Assembly (NCBI GenBank): GCA_037576215.1
Contig: JBANDB010000003.1
Location: forward strand, 434,001-498,000
Length of the DNA: 64,000 bases
Direction: 5' to 3'
Source: Armillaria gallica
Taxonomy: Eukaryota; Basidiomycota; Agaricomycetes; Agaricales; Physalacriaceae
The position numbers were made by a program, and so were the translations under genes. The stretch's first letter is position 1. Every line of letters begins with the position of its first letter. Below are positions 46,936 through 59,329 of the stretch, piece after piece. The notes beneath the pieces were generated by a model. The model did not search any database. It saw nothing but the letters and a program-made list of their open reading frames with translations, and was not told the origin of the DNA.

Positions 46936-49092
46936 TTAGATCAGATTGCTTTTCGCGAGATTTCTTCTGATGATGCTATCATGCACTTTCAACGCGGATG
47001 GTCAGCCAAACAAACGAAAAACGGGCAACCACGAACCTGCTAGCACAACGGATTGCGTCGCACGAGTGTCCTATTATTGCTTTATGCCAACCCGGATCAA
47101 TACACTAGCAAAGAGGGAGCACTTACAATAGCAGATGTTTCATAGCATATGAATGGTCGTGGATGCAAAGATAACTTTTTCTGACATGAATCCATCAGAG
47201 TCATCTCGTGTATTCGGCTGGTGTATTGAACGTACATGATAACTCTTGAACCTATCCTTGAAGTCTACATCACAATCATGCCTGAGTATTATGTATAAGG
47301 AGATTTAGTAGCCGCGCAACTCACATTTAGTTACGTGGGGAGCATCATTCGGATCGTTATAACTTATAACGTATCGCTTAACGGAAACCCCTGATGCTAA
47401 CGTCTTCACAAGAATATCTTTCTTTAAAGCACGTATCAGCGATAGGCATCCACAAATTCGTAAACACACCTTATTAAGGAAAAGGATCAAAGTACAATTC
47501 GCCAAAAGCTTATTTTCGCATATCCCCCGCCATAACTGCAAGCTATCCTCCTGTAAAGGCCGTGAGATACAGAAAAAAAGAAATACGAGGAGGGGCGGGT
47601 GTACTAGTCGATTAACCCGAGGATCTTCCTCCAAAGACATATTAAAAGCCAGCGGTGCCAGAAACAGAATCGCATCGACTGTGACCAAATTAGCGGGGCC
47701 CGTAAAATGTGGAGATAGGGGTACGCACCGTCATCAAAATATGGTATCCAGGATGCACGCTGGATAATTCCGTTTAATCGTTCAAGGCAAAGATGAAGAA
47801 CTACCTACCGATGACCGACTTCCTCCGACATCCGCAATGAAGAACTCGGATCCTTTTTCTGTCCCTAACGAGCGCCCTGTTGTTATGCCAAATTACATAC
47901 ACCTGGAATTCAGCCCCACGGCCTACCTGATTCAGCGACGAAATGATGCTCCTCGACTCCAATAGTTCTGATTCTTGCTCGAACGATATCCGCTGAAACT
48001 GTAGTCAAGCTTAACCTCGTCAGCATTCACCACCTACTCACATTCCGTTGGCACGTAATCCCTCATCGTAATTCTCGACACATCATCTAAAAAGCTGCTG
48101 AAATCAGTTTTGTTCCCACGATGCAATATCACAAGGACTTACAATCCAGAGGAATCCTGCAGGTGTATCTCACGCGAGCGTAAAACGTCTTGTACTGCAG
48201 GGTCGGCCCACAGAGAGAGGATGTCGTCCGCGGATGCTTCCAACACCTGAGTAGGGTCGTTCTTGATGAGCAAATCGCGACTTCGGGGCCCGTCGACGGA
48301 CGTTCTGGGAGGCTCTCCACTTAATGTGGATTTCCACCCACTGCCGGCTCGTACGCAGATGTCTCGTGCTTCGGGGTTCAGAGAGAGGATCTCATTGAAG
48401 GCAGTCTCGTATGCGAGCAAAGGTGACAGTCTCAAGTGTAGGAGGCGGTGTTCTTTGCGTAGGGATGTCGTAGCTTCATTGTCGGGGCTCCATTCACTTT
48501 GTAGAGCGTCAAGGATGATCTTGATAGAACTACAAACGATAAGAATGAATCAAGAGTATGAAAATGGTATACGGACTTTATGAGGTTAAGCTGGACTATT
48601 CTCTTCCATACTCCACGCTCGTTCTGGAATTGAATCGGAGTAAACGCGAGTTGAAAGTCTAGAAACCGGTCAGAGCATGAGATAGTTACGAAGGTGTGCT
48701 TACTCTTTAACAATGTGCTCTTATCAAAAGAGAAACGTCAGGCGAAATCTATCCTCAAGGAACAACTAAGAACCAACTTTTCCGGACTCGGCTTGACCTT
48801 GCGCAAGGATACAATAAGAACGACGTTAGACGATAGTCGCGACACTGCTACGAGACATACCCAATAGCAGCATCTTTATCGCCCGCTTCCTTCTCTCTAA
48901 CATCTTCTTTGTCTCCAGCAGGTGCTCGTCGATCTCGCACGAAATCCTTTGAGCATCTTGGGATTCCTGTTCCCGTCTTGTCCGTTCCTCTTCAGTCTCG
49001 TTAGGAGGTCCAGGAAGATTCGTCGGTCCATGAAACGGGTTGTATACAGTATCAGGAGAAACGTCCGTATTCACCTTGCCTCTCTTTGACAT
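46936..49092 (-). CDS. Heterotrimeric G-protein alpha subunit, divergent
   Basis: GTP-binding signalling subunit. After the start MSKRGKVNTDVSPD and an acidic/charged helix come KRAIKMLLLG|QAESGK|STLLK (G1, split by two introns), SLWADPAVQDVLRSR, DSSGFFLDDVSRITMRDYVP and RARIRTIGVEEHHF (switch I), ADVGGSRSS (G3), AILFLAPLAFNMSLEEDPRV, LLANCTLILFLNK|KDILV (G4, NKKD), KSYH|KKLSLHPRPFICYETSA (G5) and a C-terminus NLAKSNLI at TAA 46936-46938. The N-terminus lacks the MGxxxS myristoylation site and the C-terminus lacks a Cys, so lipid anchoring is not evident. One weak point: I could not join the ETSAI exon to the last exon in frame, so a one-base lesion or missed micro-exon is possible. Extra G-alpha genes of this kind are typical of Agaricomycetes. 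Confidence 0.85.
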
Positions 49093-50025
49093 GGGGGGAG
49101 AAAGAAAGTGTTTCCGATCGAAATGGCATACGTATTGGGGACTGAATAGCCAAATGGGACAATTCGACCCTGCATGTATTTCCTCCTCATGCGTCGGCGA
49201 ATTCCCGTATGAAGGCATTTTCCGACGTCCATTTGTATATTTGCAATCCTGAATGTAGGAAAGGGGAGTTAAAAATGTCCGAACGGAACTTTGGAACAAC
49301 CTACGTAATCTTGCATTCATTGTCGGGACCGTACTTGTAAGTCCGCCATGATCAGACATGTTCCTATGCCCTTATTGGCACGGTGCTGCTGATGCTATCC
49401 AGCATGAGACACCACCATCATGGAGTGAAAGAGATTGTGGAGGATGAAACCTTCCGGTGGAGGTCGTACTGCGATATTCTAGGGAAATGCTAGCAACGCT
49501 CTTGCCGACCCGTTCATTTTACTTTCACCGCAGATTCGCCGTCACCGTGATGGAGTTTCTCTGGCGAAAAATGATTTGCCTGGGTTGGTGGGGCAACTGG
49601 AATTACGTGGCGCTCGGTCCGATGAGATACTAGTCTGAGTACAGCGATGCCAATTTAGATTCAGCCCTTGCTGCTATGCTGTTTTCGTGAGAAAACCAGG
49701 ATTCGGAGAGCACCATTCCACGTTTAACTTCTCCAACGTATACCTGCGAATCGTTGGGTTTGAGAGTCGGAATAAAATGCGAAGTTTGTAAGCAGTTACC
49801 GTCAGGAGCTGGCGCATTACTTTCTCATATTTCCTGCATAAAAACGAGACTGGACCCGAAAAGACCTGAAGAGGACCAAGAGAAGGCGATTAAGCAGGTA
49901 GAGAAGCGAATATCACGTATTTGTACACTATAGCATCCGGATTTAGTGGGTCCAGAAGAACAAATCAGGAATAGGAAAGCTCACCCTCATGTTAACGCAC
50001 AAACGATAACCCTTGTCTCTCAGCT
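49093..50025. other. No gene recognised
   Basis: 5' flank of the G-alpha gene and 3' flank of the MYND-family relic. The G-alpha frame stays open upstream to 49359, but without a motif. Confidence 0.4.
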
Positions 50026-51193
50026 CCATATCATACTATTCTTTGGCCCGCTCGGGTCAAGATGCAGCTCGAGTTTCACCGCACGTCCCATCGCCCGACG
50101 AACTCTGCATAGAAATGAACGATACACAATAGTGACCCTAGCAAGTGTCAAGATGTGATGAATGAGTCATAGAAACTCGGTTCCCCATGCTCCACTTTGT
50201 TGATCTGCGAATCGATCCACTCTCAAGACAGACACCAAGTAGTCGATTATCGCATGCAGTGACTGCGGTGTAGATGAAAAACAAAAAAGTCATGCGCAGC
50301 TCCGAAAACGAGATCGAGGCATCGCATGGCAGCGCTGAGCTCGTAGTCGTAGTAGGAGGACAGAGGCTCGCACTGAGATACAATGTGGTCAATTGCCCGG
50401 CATACCCGAGGTGTTGCGCGGGCAAGCATTATCCTACTAATATCGTTGGAGGCCTCAGATAGGTCTGCTAGCGTATCAAGGCCATGCACGAGATATTCGA
50501 GGTTCATGCTAATGGACGGCTATTGAATATCTACGACGAGTGACCGTAGGATGATTTCGGACACTTGTTCAGGTTCACGTGTCAAAATGCCAATGGGAAA
50601 AGGGATGAGTCGTTGTGCACCACGGAGAGTGTTCCAATGATGAGTTCCTGAGAGGCCAGGTAAGCTTGATGCTCACAGGTACGACCCAGAAACATCCAGC
50701 ATCTGTAGATAGTCTCGAGTGGACCATTCAATACGAAGAGACGACAGACATCTAGATAGGATGCAATGTAAGGGAGTAGTGTAGCGGCGGCGGATGCGAC
50801 TCCATCTTCCTTAGTAAAGTTAGCAATTAATGAGAGGATGCCGACGGACTGAAAGAAATGTAGTGACCAAGAGCGGATGAGATTCCATATCGAAATGACC
50901 CTTCCCATATCTCTGGGTACCGTAAGGTTTCGTCGCATCCCATGCAGCATCATTTTACCCCTCGCGAGCGCTGCCATGCAGTCCCCAGCAACGAATAAAT
51001 TAGCATCCTCATCGGACAGGGAAGGAATGTTGTCGATGGAGAGATGTATGGAGATATCTGGTATTTTTCTGTGTCTTTCCGATATTTGTTCGCATGCAAG
51101 CTCATTTATCCTAGAAATGGTGCTCGGCAGATGGTAATCTACGCTGGCCAGTCGATAGGAAGAAGAATTGAAGGAGAGACAAAACAAAGACAA
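50026..51193 (-). pseudogene. MYND-family gene relic (finger lost)
   Basis: Homologous to the intact gene at 59330-61241. The first segment reads LPSTISRINELACEQISE...NIPSLSDEDANLF, parallel to LPSTIARINEFASESLTA...KIPSLNDTDADLS in the intact copy, and continues to RCWMFLGRTCEHQAY. The frame then shifts near 50590. EPEQVSEIILRSLVVDIQ is followed by a stop near 50523; then LEYLVHGLDTLADLSEASND, CRAIDHIVSQCEPLS and VTACDNRLLGV are read. A further frame change near 50225 gives LRVDRFADQ, a stop, and VYRSFLCRVRRAMGRAVKLE before homology ends near 50026. No MYND finger follows. The multiple breaks mark it as dead. Confidence 0.75.
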
Positions 51194-51476
51194 AAATGAG
51201 CCAGAGGATTCTGAAGAGCCGGCTAGAAACCATTCTTACTTTTCTTGTAGACTTATACGCCTCTGTCGATTCTTCGTCAATGAAAGAGAAAAGGGGAGGG
51301 GGTTTCCGAAATACTTATCGTATGATCTGCCTTCTCGGTTGGCATTTTCGGTTACCCCGGCCCGGGCCAAGAAACTTAAAGTTCGGACGCGTCACCATCA
51401 CGTGCTGTTACAGACGCGCCCGTTACTTATTTTTTCCACGGCACTGCGCGAGGCCACTTACTCTTTCACCACCATC
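51194..51476. other. Divergent spacer
   Basis: Upstream region of the zinc-ribbon-like gene, beyond the 5' end of the relic; pyrimidine-rich before 51477. Confidence 0.35.
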
Positions 51477-52332
51477 ATGGATATTGAGATGCTCGATATT
51501 TCTTCGGATGCTCCTCGAATCTCCACCGGAGGTCGCTGCTGTGCCTCATGCAAAAAGCCAATGCCCGATGACGCGATTTACAAGTCATGCTCGCCCTGCC
51601 TAGCCAAGAAACGAGAATACCAGAGACGCGCTAACCAACGAAAGAAGGAAAGAATGGGCATTGTGGAAATTGTGGGACTGAAGAGGAAGGCGGAGGATGA
51701 GGTACTGGATGCGAACACGAAGAAGAAAAGGGTCAGGCAGATCTTGCGGGAGGTACAAGTATCGGAACCACGGGAAACCACTCCTGTACGTGTTTTGTTG
51801 CTTCCCTAGGATCTACTTATTCAAAATTTCTTTCAGAAAGGATCAGGCGGAGCCTTTGTTGTCCAGACAGCGTCCGACCTTTACAAGCTTATCAAAGCTC
51901 AACCAAAGCTCGTAAACGCCTGCCATTCCGTAATTTCTGTCCCTTCCATCAACAATCAAAAACGCACAAAGCTGGTTTCCAAGGGTCTTCTCTCCTTTGC
52001 GGGACTCAAATTTGAGTATGTCGGCCATCTTTCTGTTCCGAATATCATCTGACGGAATCCTTTCTAGCCGTTACGAAAATATTTTCAACGGGAAGCATCC
52101 TTCTGGCACCTATACGCGCATCTTTAAATGCAAGTGTCAGCCAAAGGAGCCGTCTCAGGAGCAAGAGCCTTTAAAGCGAAGGACGAGCGACCTGAGCTCT
52201 TGGGTTGTTTCTTCAAAGTCCAAATCGTCGGAGGGCCCTTGCTCGGGTAGGATCACAGTCGTCGCGGAAGATGATAACTCTCATCCGTTAGGTATCTCCG
52301 GACAAAAGATCACTGTCACCGTTACGCACTAA
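51477..52332 (+). CDS. Hypothetical protein with Cys-rich zinc-ribbon-like motif
   Basis: Three exons. The start MDIEMLDISSDAPRI precedes CCASCKKPMPDD...SCSPC, a CxxC...CxxC motif likely to bind zinc, and a basic stretch YQRRANQRKKERMG that could be a nuclear signal. Exon 2 begins GSGGAFVVQTASDLYKLI after an intron with GTACGT and CAG borders; exon 3 reads RYENIFNGKHPSGTYTRIF and ends KITVTVTH at TAA 52330-52332. About 240 residues. Proteins with this plan occur widely in Agaricales without assigned function; a DNA- or RNA-associated role is only a guess. It converges with the MFS gene about 200 bases away. Confidence 0.7.
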
Positions 52333-52532
52333 TGCTTGACCTTGTCTTTTCTTGATGCTTCAATTTAACTTACACTTGTAGATAGTTCATTAAATAATGT
52401 ACCCTATCGATCTTGTACATCCTCATCGCTGTATGTAATATAATCGCAGTGGTCGTAAATTCGTATTACATTCCGTCGAAGACATAAAATAGTACCGTAC
52501 TCTAGATATCATTGCATATGACGAATCCTTTG

Positions 52533-54560
52533 TTAAAGGAAGTGTCTAAACTCCGGGCTCGCCACGCCAACTGTGAGCGCGGCGGTCGGCACGTCTTTAC
52601 TTGACCAGTTCACGCCCTGAGCGCTGTTCCTCCGTCTGTTATCAAGCATCATATACGTGCGCAAGCCGAGGATAAGGCTTATGCCTGCAGCGAGAAAACT
52701 AAAGTTGACTACGAGGGCAGTGTTGTAGTAAGGCTTTTCTTTGGCCATGAAGATGTTAGAAGCAATGAGACCGGAAGCTGGGTACAAGGATTAGGCACGG
52801 AGGAGGAGCATTCTGTGAAAGAGAGAGACGCACAGTTCGCGAAGAATGTCATGAGCGCCGTACGGAAACCACGTCCGACTTCAGAAGCGTCACTGCAAAG
52901 GCAGTCCGGTCAGTTGACGCCTAAATCCCGAATAGCCGTCACTGACTTACAATTATGCCACACGTGGAAGATAGTAGAAGGCGTAAAGGCACCAAGACAC
53001 AATAGGAAGGAACCAAAGTACTGGGTGCCAGTCTTCGATACGTCCACAGCATCAACTAAATACCAATAAATAACCTGCGTAATATGAGAAGTGAAGATAA
53101 ACGCACGAACGATGAACCCTATCATCGTTACAGTCATTGCACCCGCAATATGCAACGAACGCTCCCGGAAATAATCCGACGAGGCAGCGGTGAGTAGCAC
53201 AGCGAAACCACCAACGAAGTTAGGTGCGACCTATATACACCCGCTTAGAGTATTGGAAGGGATGACGAAGACTGTACATACCGTAAGCAGATTGGTCGTC
53301 AATTTGCTCTTTCCCATCCGTCCGATAATCTGAGGCAGGAACGTTCCAGCCGATGAAGCAGCTACACCGTAGCAGATGGCGATCAACGCCCAAACATAGA
53401 GCTTCCAGTCTTTGAGGGGAGCAAAGAATGCACGGGAGGTGAGCTTTTCGTTGATGACTGCAGATGAGTCACGGAGGATACGCGTCCGTGCGATATGCTT
53501 TTCCTCTGGCGAGAAAAAGGGCGTCGAGTCAATATTTGCGGGCAGGATGAATCTATGAGCATGTCAAGTAGGTGTCTAAAGCAAGGAAGAAGTGACGCGC
53601 ATCGCCAAAATTGAGAAGAAGACGGTTGCCGCGCCTTCGACGAGGAATAGTAGCTATTAAAATATATGGAAGGGGTTTCTGGATCAGGAAAGGAAACTCG
53701 CATACCTGCCAGCCATGCAGGCGGATATTCGGCTGAAACACGCCGTAAGCGATCAGTCCAGAGAATCCGCCAGCAAAAGCTGAGGCTGAGTAGAACACGG
53801 CGACGCGTTTTCCGAACTCACCACGACTAATTAGATAATATATCAGATACGCACGAGGGAGATGACAAGAAAAGCATACGTGTAGAAAGTAGTCAGATAC
53901 CAGATAATGGTCACAGCAAACCCGGCTTCTGCTGCGCCGATCAACAATCTCACCACCAGACAGCCAGCAAAGTTCTTAACTCTAAATGAAGGATGAGACA
54001 TGATAAATAAAAGTTGTGAGAACTGATGTACGCAGCGTTGATCATACACATGCCACCAAAGGTGAACATATAAAGCGGGAGCGCCACTTTGGCGCCAATT
54101 TTCTTGGAGAGAGCGATCGCCGGAACAGTGAGAGTACAGAACGGAACATCTGAAGTATTCAATCAGCCAGAAGATTGAAAACAACCTAAGAAGAGGTACG
54201 TACAGAAAACAGAGAGCATTATCGAATAGTCATTCTCTCGGAAGTGTAAATCGTCCTCCAGGCCATCCGTCTTTGCATTCCCTGGTGGATTCCATATATC
54301 GGTAAATAAAAACGTTCTGTACTCATCGAATACTCACCTAAATTTGACCGGTCGATGGCGTTGAAGATATACAGACAAAAGATGAGCGGCATAAGTCTCG
54401 CATCAAGCTTCCTAACGAGCCTCCGCTCCGCCTCAGGGTCGAACTTGTAATAATCCTGGATGTTGTGACTTGGCTCGCCATCACGTCCATAAGCTACGCC
54501 GGGGGTGTTTGATTTGACGTCGTCTTTGTGGTCCAGCTTCGAGTCCAAGGACGGCGCCAT
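52533..54560 (-). CDS. MFS transporter, anion:cation symporter (Dal5/allantoate-type)
   Basis: Plasma-membrane transporter for organic anions such as allantoate, nicotinate or other carboxylates. The start MAPSLDSKLDHKDD gives a hydrophilic N-terminus, then ERRLVRKLDARLMPLIFCLY and FNAIDRSNLG, the signature just after helix 1 in this family. Later exons give CTLTVPAIALSKKIGAKVAL, LVVRLLIGAAEAGFAV, FYSASAFAGGFSGLIAYGV, LTTNLLTVAPNFVGGFAVL, HIAGAMTVTMIGFIVRAF and the last helix NFSFLAAGISLILGL, ending PEFRHFL. About ten short introns. About 500 residues with 12 predicted helices; it appears intact. Confidence 0.88.
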
Positions 54561-55117
54561 TGTCAGGTCCGAATGGACGGATAGCAAAGAAGTTCCCTTC
54601 TTATCTGGAGGGCGCTGAAAAGGGGGAATAGACCCTTGGCGACTCCATTGCTGATGATAATGACACAATCCAGGCAGGCAAGGCAATAGGTACGTCTGAG
54701 ATAGGACCGGAAAAGTTTAGGAAGTAGGAAAAACTACAGCCGCAGCATATAGGCGATCATTCGTCATTTTTAATAGGTTCGACGAGAGTATTGAATGGAG
54801 GCCTGTTTTATGAAGCGAGCAAGAAGCAAAGTCAAAGTACAGTCTGGGTTAAAGCGGTCGCTGGGAAGATCCAAGGCAGACATTTATCTCACAATGAGAT
54901 AAGCGATAAACCAGGAAGGAGATAGGAAGGACCAAGTTCTCCTGCCGGAAGAAATGGTATCAATGTACATACCAGAAGAGCGCAAAATGATGAAATTTTG
55001 CTAATCTCGCGACATGCCGAACATGCCGAAGGAGATCGGTAAGATCGGCCGAGATAGGACGCTTGTCGTTTGATAGCCGTGGCCCGTGATGAACAAAGTC
55101 AAGTTATTCATCAAACG
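54561..55117. other. Divergent promoter region
   Basis: 557 bases between the starts of the MFS gene (minus) and the racemase-family gene (plus). The head-to-head layout allows shared control; no motif was identified. Confidence 0.4.
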
Positions 55118-55996
55118 ATGGCGTCGACCAAGAAACTTGGTGTGTTGCAGCTGAATACCCAGTTCTACAGGCCGCCCGGAGATTGTGGTAACCCCAAATC
55201 GTACTCGTATCCAGTGGTCATCTCCATAGTCGAAGCAGCCACCCGCGAGTCGGTAGTATTGGGTGGAAGGGAAGGACAAATCGCGTTGGTGGACGCGTTC
55301 GTCAAAGAGGGAACAAGATTGATGAAGGAGGAGAACGTAACCTGTTTAATTACCAGCTGCGGTTTCATGGCTGCAACGCACAGAGAGCTTGCTGAGAAGA
55401 TGCCCAGTGAGTTTCTCTTCCCACAACTCCCACAATTCCCAGAAGCACGAGATTGATGGATCAATTAGTTCCTATAGGTACTAGTGCGCTATTACAGGTT
55501 AGATGGCTTCGGGAGCTATTTGGTGGCTCGCCCGACACTGTTGGGGTTATTACATTCTCCTCTGAGAACCTCACAGATGACCACTTCAAAGGTGTCGCGC
55601 TAGATGTCGCACCACCAGTGAAGGGTATGCCAGTCGGGGGTGCCTTTCATAACTGGATGACCTGCACGACAGAATTTGACTTTGCAGCCTGTGAAGCAGA
55701 GGTCGTCAAGGCAGCGAAAGAGATTCAAAGAGAGAATCCAAGAATACGTGCAATATGCTTCGAGTGCGTCCGTTCGGGTTTTTATTCGTTGTATACTTAT
55801 CAAGCAAACTATCAGGTGTACAAACATGGTATGTTAGGTCACTTTGATCGTTCATAGTGTGACTAACGCTGAAGATGGTCATCAGCCACCTTTCACGGCA
55901 GCAGTCAAGGGAGCTACGGGCTTACCTGTGTACTCCGTGTTGACGTTAGCTGACTGGTTGTATTCTGCCTCAAATGCGGGTCAATCTTTGAGCTGA
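55118..55996 (+). CDS. Aspartate/glutamate racemase-family protein
   Basis: The start MASTKKLGVLQLNTQFYRPP is followed by LITSCGFMAATHRELAE, where the Cys corresponds to the first catalytic thiol of Asp/Glu/hydantoin racemases. The next exon begins VPIGTSALLQVRWLRELF and holds TVGVITFSSENLTDDHF. The second catalytic Cys is in AICFEC, with an intron directly after, then PPFTAAVKGATGLPVYSV. It ends NAGQSLS at TGA 55994-55996. About 240 residues, normal for the family. The exact acceptor of the last intron is ambiguous by a few residues. The neighbouring divergent organic-anion transporter fits a hydantoin/allantoin or amino-acid catabolic role, but that is inference from position. Confidence 0.8.
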
Positions 55997-56207
55997 GCTC
56001 CTGTAGGCACTGCTGGAGAAACGAAGCATCTTGCGTCCCATGTTCGCTCATGTCGCAAAATTGTTTAAATGTACAGAAGAATACGTATATGTATAATATA
56101 TCAGTCCTGAGCGTATCGTCCATTTACCAGTGTCCAAGTATCTCTTCCCTGACATTCTTTTCATGAGGGCCACGGTCCAAATCGAAATAACAGAAAACGA
56201 ACCAGAG

Positions 56208-57408
56208 TCATCTCGACAAGAAACTTCTACACCTGACATCCAACATTCCACGCTGTTTTAATCTCGGCAGCTGATCCTCTATTGCAACTTTGAATTGGGT
56301 CGTCTCCGCCATCTGAAGCCCATATATCACAAGCGACAAAGACTTGAACGACCCCGTCGCAGTGGAGAGAACTTCGTCTAATGAGGACCACGCCGTCAAT
56401 TCCTGTTCCTGATTCTCGAATTCGGCGCCACTAGAGAGGCAGAGGTGAAACGAAATATCCCGGGGCACATGCCCTGCGGAGCACCTGAATATATCGATCC
56501 ATGCGTCCAGTTGATCAAACTCGGGTGATCCTCCCCACACGTTGCAGTCCCACATTTCCACTTGGAGGCGGTGCAGGCCTTGAATCCGCAGATCCCGAGG
56601 GAATTCAGTCACCAAACCTGTGTCTAGCCAAGTTGAGATAGATTACGAGGAATCGTGGAGAGGTCAATTCACCGATCACTCCGTATGAAGGCACCTGGTT
56701 GAGAACCAGCTCTTCCAAATTCGGTCGAGCAGCAAGTAGAATGGACTTGAGACTGCCCAGGTCGTTCAGAACACTCCATGTGAATCTGAGCGAGCGAAGG
56801 TGCGTCAATGGTATAGGGCTGAAAGACGAAGCGAGACCGAGTATGCTCATCGCTCCGATGACAGATAGGCCAACCAACGATACACTGCGTTGCTCATGAC
56901 CCATGTGATCGCCTATTGTGAGCACATGAGCATCTGATAACGAGAGGTTCTTGAGCTCTGGAAAACCACTCATAAATCCGCAGACGGTCGGGTAGTCGGG
57001 AAAGATAGTATGGATGAGGGAGATACTCCGGAGGTGAGGAAAAGATATGCAAAGTGCCCCTTGCATGTCTGAAGTGAGGTTCCCCCAGTTTAGATGTTCA
57101 AGCGTGATGTGGTGGACCGTCAAGTTTGCCATGACATCCAAGAGATGTCTAGAAGTGAGGTCGCTCCGGCGGAAATTGATCGTAAGGCTCCGGATATAGG
57201 AAGAGAGGTCGTATGGGGAGGAAGACCGCATGACCATGAATTTTTGGCATCGTTTGTTGCTTGAAAGCTCAATCGACGTGAACAGATGGACACGGGTTTG
57301 GGGGACAAAGGACCGACACGTCAGCGAGCAGGACTTCAAGTCGTGCTTGTAGTCCTTGAGTTCGTCGATAATGGCATCGACTATCTCTTGAGGAAGTGAT
57401 TCGGGCAT
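56208..57408 (-). CDS. F-box domain protein
   Basis: Substrate adaptor of SCF ubiquitin ligases, of a fungal F-box family with a diverged leucine-rich tail. The N-terminus MPESLPQEIVDAIIDELKDY, with SCSLTCRSFVPQTRVHLF, is the F-box. Repeating leucine-rich segments follow (SLTINFRRSDL, LKNLSLSDAH, LRSLRFTW, LEELVLNQ). One intron (GTGAATTG...CTAG) after GVIG leads to the second exon DTGLVTEFPRDL, ending CRSFLSR at 56208. I took the methionine next to the F-box (57408); an in-frame ATG at 57459 would add 17 residues. It is structurally parallel to the gene at 62830-64000, including intron position. Confidence 0.8.
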
Positions 57409-58631
57409 GAACTGCGGACGCAGCACCAAGTCAGAACTTGGACGTGAAGATGGGAACAAAATGAAACCTACCAGAGAGATTCCAAGGTCGTGGTCAGAAG
57501 GAGAAAGGTTAATGAGGATGAGGCTCCAGCCTCAGAGGCAGATATAAAAGTGGATGTGCGAATGGCAGTGCACAGTAATAGACCGGAATCAAATCCCGGC
57601 CCAAGACCCTGATTGGAACGATGACGTTTCGTGTCCGGGCCGACAGTCACCCTGCAGTCACCAGGACTTGCTATTTGAGCAAACAAAACTACGATACATT
57701 CAAAAGCAGGGTCATAGTTTCAGGGTCATTCAGATATAACCGCCGTATGCACTACGCCAGAATGCGGGGATTTCGCGGTAAACCTACGTACCTCAGACCT
57801 GCCCCACTGAGTATTCGAAAGCTCGAGTCACTGAGAGGTCAGATGTAGAAAATTTGTGCCGCAGATGAAAGGTCATGTACAGCTATCCCGAAGCGTGTTA
57901 GATAATGAACAACCAACGGTGATGACCATGCTTACCATAGAATTTTCCAAAGCACTGGCCGGCTACATCCCTGAGATGGACACATGTTGATGCAAAAATA
58001 GTATCGCGAAAAACCGCAGATGCAGCTCAAGCTCAGTTTCTGAGTAAAAGAACACCAAACTGGTATCACGTATGAGGAACATAGCCTAAGGAACATACTC
58101 TTTCACTGTAGCCGATCCCACTGTCTTCGTAGGCATCACCCTTCACCGAAACAGCGCTGACGCACAGCAAAATACCAAGAAGAGAAATGATAGGATCGGG
58201 GCGTTGTAGGTGGTAGGTTTCTTCGCCGGAATGCCCTGAATGATATATATCGATTTCGAAGTCGTTTAAACAAGCCAAATCATATGACACCACAGGAACG
58301 ATTAAAGGCGATGGAAAAATACCGCCAAGAGAACACATATTGCAACAAGAAATGTGAGCTCATCAAATGTCCCATATTCAGCCTTTAGAAGGAGTAGTGA
58401 TAGTTCGTGTACGAGTTGGTATTCCAAGACTTGAACGCCTGGGCCCTTAGAAGCGATTGCTTGACACAGTAATCAAGGTCTAAATGGTAAGTGAGCCTGA
58501 CCATGAGGCCTTTAGGTCGTCGCATTAAATGAACAGAAGAATCGGGGAGAAATGACACGTCAAGCAGCAGCGCTTGGGTTTGTGCGACGCTGTGTGTGAT
58601 GAGAGACGAAAAAAAGCGACACCCGGTTCGA
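57409..58631. other. No gene recognised
   Basis: Upstream of the F-box gene. Short frames only; no introns or motifs connect them. Confidence 0.4.
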
Positions 58632-58654
58632 CGGCCCGGTATACGGCCGGGCCG
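58632..58654. other. GC-rich perfect hairpin
   Basis: CGGCCCGG, 7-base loop TATACGG, CCGGGCCG: an 8-base perfect inverted repeat, flanked by an A run (58609-58615) and a T run (58670-58675). No adjacent gene ends here, so a terminator role is not supported. Confidence 0.5.
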
Positions 58655-59329
58655 GAAAAACCCCGAGTCTTTTTTAACGGAAGGTTCGATCCTTTGATTT
58701 AGTCTGGATTTAGTTCATTCCACACTCAATTCCGATTCCGATTCCAATGGTAATCGACTCTAACCTCACTGCCAAGGATCATCCATTTGGGTGATGGCCA
58801 TATCATTTGGGCATTTTCGCCGCCCCCTGCTGGGTGGTTGGGTAGCTCATATTCCTCTATGTCCGGCTAACTAGTCCCGACTTCCGTGGGACCGGACTAT
58901 AGGATATGCCATTGGATGGCAGGCCTAAATCATGATCTGCGGCAAGCAAATCGTGCCATCCTCCCACACATCATCCTTTAACGAGCCTATCGGAAAGCTC
59001 ACGCAGCGGATCGTCGGTGATCGTGAGATCCAGGTAAAGATATCCCTGTAGTTCCCATTGTATATATTACTGAAAAGGCTAATCGGACGCATTGCCTGAG
59101 GTTATCGCACGCTGCGAGGTCGGGAAGGAGGTCCAGGAGGGTTTCTACATCAGCCGGAATCGATGTCAAGCTATGCAGGGGCCTGAAGAATGAGCGCGTA
59201 TTTCTCATGTGACCGTGACGCGTCTTCGAATACCCGAATATCGCTGGCCCAGGGAACCGAAAACAAATGCGAGATGATACCATATGTCGGCATTTCCCCT
59301 TTTCTTTCCTTCCATCCTTCAGACCAAGG
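58655..59329. other. No gene recognised
   Basis: Upstream of the MYND gene. A 124-residue minus-strand frame (58999-59373) overlaps the MYND start and has no motif. Confidence 0.4.
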
